From contig JAHKLF010000039.1 of the NCBI GenBank assembly GCA_029856615.1, positions 1 through 9,778 on the forward strand: a stretch of DNA of 9,778 nucleotides. The letters are read 5' to 3'. Position numbers and translations under genes: made by a program. Positions 1 to 6,582 of the stretch are shown one piece after another; the first letter of the stretch is position 1; each line of letters begins with the position of its first letter. The DNA comes from Candidatus Njordarchaeota archaeon. GTDB lineage: Archaea > Asgardarchaeota > Njordarchaeia > Njordarchaeales > Njordarchaeaceae. The notes below the pieces were generated by a model, which did not search any database, was not told where the DNA came from, and worked only from the letters and a program-made list of their open reading frames with translations.

Positions 1-1046
1 ATCCACATATAGTAAATATATTTTGTTGGGGGATCTATGCCTATGCTTCTCTGAAATTCTGCATCTACAATTCTGAATTTTATAGGTCCTATTAACACTG
101 GAAAACCTAATCGTGGTAAAATACCTTTCCTAATAGCTTCCACAATTATAATATGGAGCAACGTATCATCTGGAATTCTTTGAATTCTTCCCCGTCTCAC
201 GCCCAAGATTCCGCGGGCTATTCTGTTAATCGTCTCGTCTCTATATAGCTTGTAAGAATCTGAAATTCTCTTTACGCATCCTATGACCCTATATCCTAAT
301 TCATCAGCTCTTTTTAGTATCTCAATTCTTTTTCTAATTAATGTCCTGTATGCCCTCTTATATTTCTCGGGCCCATCACGTCTAAAGCTAATACGAGGGG
401 TAGGATATATAGCTCCATCAATTACTATGATTTGTTTCTCAATATCATTAAGGGAGAACAGATTATTATCCATTAAAGACGACAACGCTGTGTTCTCCAA
501 ATTTAATCTAATTTCATCGACCATCTGCCATACATTGTAATTATAGTCATAGAAATCTTCATTATTAAAAGATCTCACTCTAATTAGCTTTGCATGACTT
601 ATTTTTCTTTCTAACTCGATTTTTGCATCTTCGCGCATCTTAATTTTCGTTTGCAGACCAATAATTGGTGCTGTTCTAAGTAGTTTATACACGTTTTCTT
701 TACCAATTCGTGAAATCGTTGGGGGATAGTCAATTATGAAGTTATGCTTTGTAAAAAATATCGCTACCGATGCTATACCTAGATTCGAGCTCCGTGATCT
801 CACAAGTCTACTACTTCCATCAATAGAAACAGCGTGATAGTCCGGAAATCTTCCAAATGATCTCCATGGGAGAACTCTTATCACTTTTTCATCTAAAATT
901 TCTATATTAACTGCTACGTCTTCATCATTATCTCCTTCCTCAATTAGGTCTCGAAGATCTTCTTCCGATTGCACTGTTATCATATCTTTTTTAAGGAGTA
1001 CTGATACATCTCTGAGAGTTTTAAGTATCCCTCTGATATCCATCAT
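1..1046 (-). CDS. NurA-like 5'-3' nuclease, C-terminus cut by window edge
   Basis: This is a minus-strand reading frame without stops. It starts at ATG 1046-1044 (a second ATG follows at once) and runs off the left edge, giving 348 visible residues. A GAGG at 1057-1060 sits 10 nt before the first ATG and supports that start. NurA-family features are visible: a first acidic motif SIDGSS (D76), a second motif IVIDGAI (D210) at the end of a hydrophobic strand, and VIGCVKRI (residues 254-261), matching the family strand that carries a conserved lysine. The C-terminal tyrosine/histidine motif of the family would lie outside the window. NurA proteins are Mn-dependent nucleases that work with the HerA translocase in DNA end resection. 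No HerA is visible here. The protein is very different from the other NurA in this window (3987-5306), so it is a separate subfamily. The family call is from motifs only. A TATA-like box lies in the 79-nt gap upstream. Confidence 0.72.
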   Translation of the reverse strand, partial: MMDIRGILKTLRDVSVLLKKDMITVQSEEDLRDLIEEGDNDEDVAVNIEILDEKVIRVLPWRSFGRFPDYHAVSIDGSSRLVRSRSSNLGIASVAIFFTKHNFIIDYPPTISRIGKENVYKLLRTAPIIGLQTKIKMREDAKIELERKISHAKLIRVRSFNNEDFYDYNYNVWQMVDEIRLNLENTALSSLMDNNLFSLNDIEKQIIVIDGAIYPTPRISFRRDGPEKYKRAYRTLIRKRIEILKRADELGYRVIGCVKRISDSYKLYRDETINRIARGILGVRRGRIQRIPDDTLLHIIIVEAIRKGILPRLGFPVLIGPIKFRIVDAEFQRSIGIDPPTKYIYYMW

Positions 1047-1102
1047 TATTCTTAGTCCTCGCTTGCTAAATGTATTACTACCTATAATAGTTAATTTTCA
1101 AT

Positions 1103-1115
1103 ATATCTTTATATC
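1103..1115 (-). promoter_or_regulatory. TATA-like box upstream of the left NurA-like gene
   Basis: The minus strand reads GATATAAAGATAT here, a good archaeal TATA-like element. It lies about 60 nt before the ATG at 1046. A start site about 25 nt downstream would leave a leader of roughly 35-40 nt that includes the GAGG ribosome binding site. This suggests the NurA-like gene can be transcribed apart from the 239-residue gene upstream. Seen as sequence only. Confidence 0.35.
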
Positions 1116-1125
1116 AAGTATAAGG

Positions 1126-1845
1126 TTATCTGAAAGTTGTACTAAGTATTTTCTCCGACAAAGCTTTCTTGACGTCTGCGTCCCTAAACAGCTCTGTGAG
1201 GGATTTACTTTCTTCATCCTTAAGTGCGGGTTCAAATACTTGTGAGAAGTCTTCGCTGATGTAAATAGGATAATAAACAAGGTTACTCTCTATAATATTT
1301 ACTTTCAGATTCTTCTTTATCCCTATTCTATCCAAAATTTCAACGGCGTATAATAACGTGTTATATAAGTAAGTCATAGCATCAGCTTCTGCTAGGGAAG
1401 AAGGTTGAGAGAGAAATAATAGAGAATCTATTACCAATCTTTTTTGAACGGCTGAGACATCTTGGTATAACTCATCTATCATATCTGATAACTCGGATCT
1501 AAAATTAATTAACTCATCTATTATGTCTTCTGGACTGACTATGGGTTCTATTATAAGACCTTTCATCGGCATTGTATCCGAGAACTCAAGGTCTTTTGGA
1601 TTACGTAGACAGATTACATATATGTCCTTCTTTTTAATTTTCCTGGCTAAGAAAGCTTCAAAGAGGAAATCATATTTCTTTCGTTTTGATTTATACTCTA
1701 TCCGCCACATAGGATACCATATAAGTTTTCCTGGAATTTCTCTTAGAAGTCTTTGCAAAATTTTTCTAGGTACTGCAAAGTAAGTTTGATAATTACTTAG
1801 TGCCACTTTATGGTCATCTCCATATATTTCTTTAAAAGGTGGCAT
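1126..1845 (-). CDS. Uncharacterised 239-residue protein with two 'YP' strand motifs
   Basis: I do not recognise this family. The start is fixed: the codon just before ATG 1845-1843 is a stop (TAA). No ribosome binding site is evident, and AT-rich TATA-like sequence about 30 nt upstream fits a leaderless or short-leader transcript. The N-terminal part (to about residue 100) looks beta-rich and contains LIWYPMWRIEY (41-51) followed by a charged hairpin and further strands. Residues about 105-175 are helical and acidic. The C-terminal part holds a second motif of the same kind, NLVYYPIYI (188-196). A hydrophobic-Y-P-aromatic strand after a helical region appears in various archaeal proteins of unknown function. 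There is no signal peptide, membrane segment or cysteine cluster. It lies 79 bp upstream of the NurA-like gene on the same strand, so an accessory role to that nuclease is possible but unproven. Confidence 0.8.
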   Translation of the reverse strand: MPPFKEIYGDDHKVALSNYQTYFAVPRKILQRLLREIPGKLIWYPMWRIEYKSKRKKYDFLFEAFLARKIKKKDIYVICLRNPKDLEFSDTMPMKGLIIEPIVSPEDIIDELINFRSELSDMIDELYQDVSAVQKRLVIDSLLFLSQPSSLAEADAMTYLYNTLLYAVEILDRIGIKKNLKVNIIESNLVYYPIYISEDFSQVFEPALKDEESKSLTELFRDADVKKALSEKILSTTFR

Positions 1846-2040
1846 TTATTTTTAATGCTTTTTGTCGATTTTTTAATCCTAAGGAGTCATGTCTCTTTAA
1901 ATAAAATTTCGAAAAGGTTTAAATCTATTTTATCATGTATTTATCTATGCTATTACACTCACTTCGATGTTTTCATGTAGCACTAATAATATTTATACTT
2001 TAGCCTACGCAAATATTGATTATGAAAGATCGTGCTTGAA
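1846..2040. promoter_or_regulatory. Divergent promoter region
   Basis: This gap separates the minus-strand 239-residue gene from the plus-strand longin/solenoid gene. On the plus strand TTTATACTT (1992-2000) is a TATA-like box. It would place transcription initiation near 2018-2026, leaving a leader of about 15-20 nt before ATG 2041 and no clear ribosome binding site. A second TATA-like core, GGTTTAAAT (1917-1925), is preceded by purine-rich GAAAA and could serve either strand. On the minus strand, GATTAAAAA about 30 nt upstream of ATG 1845 is the likely box. No gene-sized frame was found here. Confidence 0.4.
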
Positions 2041-3948
2041 ATGTCGTCATCTAATTATGCATACAGTATTGGTCGGGGGGCTCGGATGATTCTTGGATAC
2101 GTCCTTGCGGACTCTGGGGGGACGGCAATAATCATTCGGGAGTTTGTCCCTATCTTTACTAAGGAAGGCAGGGATTTTTTTGCACAGATAAGTTCGGTTA
2201 TGTATTCTTTCGTTGAAGGTCTTATACATAGTGAACTTAAGCACATTGAAACTGAGGACATCCATCTCTATTTTGCTCGCAGGGGAGATTTTATTCTTGT
2301 GCTATTCTCAGATGTCGAGGATGATAGATTAGCAACATTAGCTGAAAATGTAGCTAAAGTAATATCGGATCTGGGATATGACGCTTTTACAATACAACTT
2401 GATGACGAAGTGAGAAATGAAGTTATTGGAGTAATTGAAAAGAATATAATTACAATTCCCCCATCAATTCACTTCATCAGGAAAATTATGACCATGATAG
2501 GGACAATTCTTGATGAGAAAAAGAAGACAAAACTTAATATTACCCAAAGCGTGCCCCGAAAAATTAGTATATCAGAATTTCTCAAGAAAAGAAGATATGT
2601 TAAGATGGCATCTACGGATCAAGAAGCATTAGCAAAAATAATATTAGATGGGGGATTTGAAGACGCGATACGCGTGGCTAATCAATTATTTGAAGGAAAA
2701 CTGCGTGATCATGCATTGATGGCATTCTCTAAGGCAGCAATTTTATTGCAAATGGTAGAGAGGCATCCTGATGCTATATCGCTAGAAGAAGTACTTAATT
2801 ACGCATCTACGATATCTCATCCCGTATTAAGGGAGCTTTTAGAATTAGAGTTAAAATCATTCGAGAATATAAGAGCGGGTGTTGAGAGGCGGTTGCACTT
2901 CAGAAAACGCAAGAGAATGTTTTTAGCCCGTATTTTAACAGAATCTAAGGATTCTCTTTTCTATACTTTATTATCGTTTCCACCTGCGGATGTTGAAACG
3001 GCAAAAACTATAAAGACACGTTTAGGGGAGGATTATCAATTATTCTCAGCGTATTGTGATGATTTCGTATATTACCATAGAGTACTATTAACAAAAGAGC
3101 CTTCTCAAGACGTATGGCTTTATACTATGGGAGAGATTCATAAGAAAATCACTGATCTATTAAGCAAAAATGCAGCAGCCGCATTGATTTATTTGAGGTC
3201 ATATCTAACAACAGTTCTCGCTAGTATCATACAACATGAATTGAAAGCGGAGGAAGCATTGAATATTATGGAAGCTTTCATTAGAAATTGGCCCTCATGG
3301 GAAAAGAAGCTAAATAAAGTGAAAGATTTATGGATTGACGTACGAGCAGCTATATATGCTTACCACCTCGAAATCCTTAAGTGGAGCATATTATTGAGAA
3401 TTGATGAGGTGAAGCAGAAAAACGTAATAAGAGAGATTGAGAAAAAGGCAATAGAGTATCTAAACTGGATTTTAAATATGATTAGGGGAAAAAGAGCATA
3501 CCAAGTAACCTTATACATGTATGCATCGATGATATTATCTATTGTATCAGAAATTTTGGCGATAAGCGGAAAGTACTCAGACGAAATTTTGGATATCATC
3601 AATCTTCTTCTTAATGATGACCTCGTAGTCCTATGGAGCGAGCGACCGTCCGAATTTGCAATGATTCATGCATCACTTTTAACAACAGTTGCTAATTTGG
3701 CCAGATTTGTAAAAATAGATAGTGTTCGTCGTAGGGTATTAGGCGATGTAGCAAAGGAATTATTAAAGTTAAGTGAGGCATTTGAGAAATTACCAATGCT
3801 TTATTGGCGAATGGTCTTTGATTCTATAAGGTTCTTGACAATGGCCGAGCAGCGTGATATAGAACTAGCAAAAAAGATTAAGGAAGCTATCAGAGATTAT
3901 GCTCCACCGTATATCAGAAAACTATTAGATAAGACTGTTTCGGACTAA
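2041..3948 (+). CDS. Longin/roadblock-like domain plus alpha-solenoid protein
   Basis: The gene encodes a 635-residue cytoplasmic protein from ATG 2041 (an in-frame GTG at 2032 would add three residues). The first 115 or so residues look like a longin or roadblock-type fold. A hydrophobic strand RMILGYVLADSGG (15-27) is followed by a strand with IIIREF, a helix (about 45-66), a strand near HLYF, and then DFILVLFSDVEDD (83-95) leading into a long helix. Archaeal longin-like and roadblock proteins that partner small GTPases have this order of elements. A charged, lysine-rich linker near residues 158-185 leads to an almost purely helical region from about 190 to the end, resembling TPR or HEAT-type repeats. 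There are no membrane segments or recognisable catalytic motifs. A scaffold or GTPase-regulator role is inferred from the architecture. It converges on the NurA gene at 3987 with 38 bp between the stops. Confidence 0.78.
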   Translation: MSSSNYAYSIGRGARMILGYVLADSGGTAIIIREFVPIFTKEGRDFFAQISSVMYSFVEGLIHSELKHIETEDIHLYFARRGDFILVLFSDVEDDRLATLAENVAKVISDLGYDAFTIQLDDEVRNEVIGVIEKNIITIPPSIHFIRKIMTMIGTILDEKKKTKLNITQSVPRKISISEFLKKRRYVKMASTDQEALAKIILDGGFEDAIRVANQLFEGKLRDHALMAFSKAAILLQMVERHPDAISLEEVLNYASTISHPVLRELLELELKSFENIRAGVERRLHFRKRKRMFLARILTESKDSLFYTLLSFPPADVETAKTIKTRLGEDYQLFSAYCDDFVYYHRVLLTKEPSQDVWLYTMGEIHKKITDLLSKNAAAALIYLRSYLTTVLASIIQHELKAEEALNIMEAFIRNWPSWEKKLNKVKDLWIDVRAAIYAYHLEILKWSILLRIDEVKQKNVIREIEKKAIEYLNWILNMIRGKRAYQVTLYMYASMILSIVSEILAISGKYSDEILDIINLLLNDDLVVLWSERPSEFAMIHASLLTTVANLARFVKIDSVRRRVLGDVAKELLKLSEAFEKLPMLYWRMVFDSIRFLTMAEQRDIELAKKIKEAIRDYAPPYIRKLLDKTVSD

Positions 3949-3986
3949 TTAAATCGATGATTATAGATAACTCTTCTAAGCATTTC

Positions 3987-5306
3987 TCATAGAATAATTT
4001 CTCTTCCTAATTTCGATAATAAGCTACATATAATTGACGACATGTTTTCATCACAGTTTCTATAGAGACTCTCCGCAATGCGATCAGCGAGTTTTTCTCT
4101 CAGAATACATCTATAATGAGCAATCATAAGAGGTTCTGGATACCCCTTTGGTGAAATCTTATTAAGCATAGCAAGAATATTGTTAACATCGGAAGCGGAT
4201 AATAATTTCTCGGGAAAAGTTATTCTAAGGGTGAAATTTTTCATTTTTACATAAACCACGTTATAACTTCCAAACTTCTCATATAATTCTATAGCAAGAT
4301 TGTTTGCAATGGCGTGTACCTTAGCGGGACTTATAATATCCCCCTTACTTTTTACTACGAAATTTTCATAATTAAGTGTTTGTAGAGGCAGAAATTCGCT
4401 TAGAACGATAAATTCGCCGTCTTTTAATATACTATCAAGAATCGTTAAGTCGGATGAGTATTTTAGTTCAGGATATCTTCTTACTAGTACTCTCGCTTCT
4501 GAATCTTTACTTATCCAGATTCCTGGTATGCGCTTTTCTTCACACACTCTTAATATTTCCAATAGTGCGAAGATGTAGAAGTTTTGTTCTACAAAAAGCA
4601 TTAGATAGTTCTGTAGCATAAACATATCATCTTCGGTTACGTACTGCATCAGATCATCAAATAAATGATCGATGATAAGATAATATTCATCACGAAAAGA
4701 CTTAATAATGGCCTTGGCGTCATTAGAATTAAAGATCTCCTTTAGCCAAGAAGTAACTTCTTTGTCAAGAGCTCTAATAATAGCTATAATATCTTTTAGT
4801 CCTTCTTCTTTACCGACATTATTTATGTGAGAAAAAGCAAATTCTTTAAATGGGTTGAGAACAGCATTAAACGGCTCTCTAATCGCCTTAATGAAGGATC
4901 CGTCAAAACTAACGAGTTCTATTTCATCGGAATGCTTCCTTAAACCCGCAAGCGCGCTGACATATTCTATTCCATGCATTATAGCATGAACCCTCATTGG
5001 TACATTGATCTTAGGTATAATAATCAAATAAAATGGCTTTACGTCAAAAACATGTTCAAGGACGCGGGATTTTCTTCTTATTCCAGAAACGATGGAATTT
5101 GCGCTGAAAACCGCAACAGCACACCCGCGACGTTCGCTATAAATACTACTACCGTCTGTGAAGATACCTAAGAAATCTCCCGTATACGGGGATATATTGT
5201 GTATTAAATCGGAATTTCTGATGTCCGAGTTTAATTTTCTGAGGGCTTCATGAGATTTCTCAATTATCACTCTCGGAATGTTCAGTAGAGCGTTATTTTT
5301 CTGCAT
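3987..5306 (-). CDS. nurA: NurA-family 5'-3' nuclease
   Basis: A complete 439-residue NurA-type protein starting at ATG 5306. The family's expected catalytic positions are all visible. The first acidic motif is GIFTDGSS (D51). A helix HAIMHGIEY carries E114. A second aspartate motif is LVSFDGSF (D135). A strand GIWISKDSEA (263-271) matches the conserved lysine/serine strand. The C-terminal signature YPEPLMIAHYR (389-399) contains H397. NurA is a Mn-dependent single-strand endonuclease and 5'-3' exonuclease that resects DNA ends with HerA. The insertion between the second aspartate and the lysine strand (about 140-260) is long and helical and carries the family's dimer region or a lineage-specific extension. 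It is transcribed divergently from the TGT/ArcS-like cluster, and no HerA or Mre11/Rad50 gene is adjacent within view. No ribosome binding site is seen, so the transcript may be leaderless. Confidence 0.88.
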   Translation of the reverse strand: MQKNNALLNIPRVIIEKSHEALRKLNSDIRNSDLIHNISPYTGDFLGIFTDGSSIYSERRGCAVAVFSANSIVSGIRRKSRVLEHVFDVKPFYLIIIPKINVPMRVHAIMHGIEYVSALAGLRKHSDEIELVSFDGSFIKAIREPFNAVLNPFKEFAFSHINNVGKEEGLKDIIAIIRALDKEVTSWLKEIFNSNDAKAIIKSFRDEYYLIIDHLFDDLMQYVTEDDMFMLQNYLMLFVEQNFYIFALLEILRVCEEKRIPGIWISKDSEARVLVRRYPELKYSSDLTILDSILKDGEFIVLSEFLPLQTLNYENFVVKSKGDIISPAKVHAIANNLAIELYEKFGSYNVVYVKMKNFTLRITFPEKLLSASDVNNILAMLNKISPKGYPEPLMIAHYRCILREKLADRIAESLYRNCDENMSSIICSLLSKLGREIIL

Positions 5307-5352
5307 GAAAATAACCTTAAATAATCATAATCTGGTGTATGGCTGGCGTATC

Positions 5353-5389
5353 CCCTAATTTAATAAGGGTGACCTTGAGCTAATTAAGG
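5353..5389. promoter_or_regulatory. Two tandem imperfect palindromes, candidate operator
   Basis: Two 17-bp imperfect palindromes lie exactly 20 bp apart in the divergent intergenic region: CCCTAATTTAATAAGGG at 5353-5369 (one mismatch plus the central base) and CCTTGAGCTAATTAAGG at 5373-5389 (weaker centre). They agree at 11 of 17 positions, including both outer CC/GG pairs and a TAAT core. The spacing of about two helical turns is what two dimers bound on one DNA face would need. They lie between the NurA start and the TGT-like gene's TATA box, so a shared regulator is conceivable. No regulator gene is present in the window. Confidence 0.35.
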
Positions 5390-5398
5390 ATAAAAACC

Positions 5399-5412
5399 GC
5401 ATATTTTTATGC
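5399..5412. repeat. Short inverted repeat followed by a T run
   Basis: GCATA-TTTT-TATGC is a perfect 5-bp inverted repeat with a 4-nt centre, followed on the plus strand by an A and six T residues (5414-5419). It sits just upstream of the TTTAAA element. It could be part of an operator, a weak hairpin, or a chance AT-rich symmetry. Confidence 0.3.
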
Positions 5413-5421
5413 ATTTTTTCC

Positions 5422-5434
5422 AAAAAATTTAAAG
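5422..5434 (+). promoter_or_regulatory. BRE/TATA-like promoter of the TGT/ArcS-like cluster
   Basis: A purine run (AAAAAA) followed by TTTAAAG at 5428-5434 resembles an archaeal BRE plus TATA element. Initiation about 25 nt downstream would fall near 5453-5458, giving a very short leader that still includes most of the GGAGATC ribosome binding site at 5456-5462. Confidence 0.45.
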
Positions 5435-5455
5435 CCATATATTGAAAGTTAAAAA

Positions 5456-5462
5456 GGAGATC
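5456..5462 (+). promoter_or_regulatory. Ribosome binding site of the TGT-like gene
   Basis: GGAGATC lies 7 nt before ATG 5470 and matches the archaeal anti-Shine-Dalgarno sequence well. It is the strongest such site in the window and fixes the start of the TGT/DpdA-like gene. Confidence 0.7.
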
Positions 5463-5469
5463 GTAAATT

Positions 5470-6576
5470 ATGCAAAGTGAATTACCAGAGATAGTCATTG
5501 GAGAGGTCATAAATTCCAATATTAGACCATGGCTACATTTTCCTGAATTGATTTCATCGGTAATGATAAGTTCCTATGATCTAATTAAGAGCAAAGGCAT
5601 TGTCTATAAAATTAGAAATAGGGGAGGGCTTAGAGAATATCTGGAGCTACCACAAGGAATATCTCTCTGGCTAGATAGCGGTGGCTATCAAATAATGAAA
5701 AAACAACTTAACATATTTGTAGAAAAAATTGCATGGTTATACGAGATTTTAGACGCAGATTATTATATATCTTTAGATTATCCTTCTATTCCAGGAGAAC
5801 GAAGAGAAATCAGACTGAAGAAGATGAAAAAGACAATAGAGAATTTCGACTATTTAGTGAGAAAACTGTCTCCTCGGGGAAAAATTATTGTTCCAGTTAT
5901 TCACTTTTCTCCCAAATTAGAGGATTATGATTATTTAATAAATCTATACTCAGAGGAATACGGATGCAAAATCATTGCTTTTGGTGGATTCGTTCCGCCG
6001 TTACTTTCATCTAAGGGTACTAAAAGAGCTCGATTAAAGAGCGTACTTGCATTATATTATGTTTCTAAACTCGCAGAAAAGAGAAGGATACATGTAATGG
6101 GACTAGGTTCCATAACAACGTTATCAATTCTTAACACATTACGGATACATTCCACAGATTCTGCAGCGTGGAGGGTCAAGGCAGCTTATGGGAAAATAAT
6201 TCTTCCATGGGGAGGAGAACGTCATGTAACTCATAGAAAAGTAAACTTTGGGAGAAAAAAACTAACGAATGATGAATTTATCGAAATGATAGAGTTAATT
6301 AAGAGAACTAGAGGCTTTCCTTTTAAATATGATGATCTAAAGACGTTTCTAGCGAAAAAAGTTTTTCAGAAATTTGAATACAGAGCGTTATTTAATGCAT
6401 GGATAATACTAACCTGGGCTAAGAAGACCCCTCCTAAGTCGGGACCATTCAGACAACTTTACAACATGGCAAAAAATCTTCGCTATCTTTCTCTTGATGA
6501 AATAAGAGAACTGTGGAGTAAACTTGATTATGTAAAACAGAGTGATCTAATGAAATACATTATTAAGAACACGTGA
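5470..6576 (+). CDS. TGT/DpdA-like base-exchange enzyme, zinc site absent
   Basis: A 368-residue protein of the tRNA-guanine transglycosylase superfamily (TIM barrel), which swaps guanine for a 7-deazaguanine such as preQ0 in a nucleic acid. Motifs in order are LDSGGYQ (D69, the general acid/base position of TGTs), SLDYPS (D103, near the base-binding position), a strand IIAFGGFVPP (168-177) in place of the substrate-loop glycines, HVMGLGS (208-214), and HSTDSAAWR (227-235) with D230 at the nucleophile position. The DSAAW form and the short length fit DpdA-type DNA transglycosylases and other archaeal TGT paralogues better than canonical ArcTGT. The C-terminal zinc motif CxCxxC...H is absent; the only cysteine is C166. 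There is no PUA domain. It is the first gene of a plus-strand cluster, and the ArcS-like gene begins 6 bp after its stop. Substrate (tRNA, DNA or other RNA) cannot be read from sequence. Confidence 0.85.
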   Translation: MQSELPEIVIGEVINSNIRPWLHFPELISSVMISSYDLIKSKGIVYKIRNRGGLREYLELPQGISLWLDSGGYQIMKKQLNIFVEKIAWLYEILDADYYISLDYPSIPGERREIRLKKMKKTIENFDYLVRKLSPRGKIIVPVIHFSPKLEDYDYLINLYSEEYGCKIIAFGGFVPPLLSSKGTKRARLKSVLALYYVSKLAEKRRIHVMGLGSITTLSILNTLRIHSTDSAAWRVKAAYGKIILPWGGERHVTHRKVNFGRKKLTNDEFIEMIELIKRTRGFPFKYDDLKTFLAKKVFQKFEYRALFNAWIILTWAKKTPPKSGPFRQLYNMAKNLRYLSLDEIRELWSKLDYVKQSDLMKYIIKNT

Positions 6577-6582
6577 TGTAGA

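Noticed and set aside
283..540. 85-residue plus-strand frame
   Set aside because: It lies wholly inside and antisense to the NurA-like frame at 1-1046, has no ribosome binding site and no recognisable protein features.
1947..2003. 18-residue frame starting about 25 nt after a TATA-like GGTTTAAAT
   Set aside because: The spacing would suit a leaderless micro-gene, but at this length and base composition it is expected by chance and has no other support.
2022..2039. Five-codon frame (MKDRA) ending just before ATG 2041, possible leaderless upstream frame
   Set aside because: It starts near the predicted initiation site, but the peptide is too short to distinguish from chance.
3360..3602. 80-residue minus-strand frame
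   Set aside because: It is antisense to the helical region of the solenoid gene, where hydrophobic periodicity makes such shadow frames common.
5399..5420. Inverted repeat plus T run read as an intrinsic terminator
   Set aside because: No plus-strand gene ends before it; it sits in a divergent promoter region, so an operator or chance symmetry is more likely.
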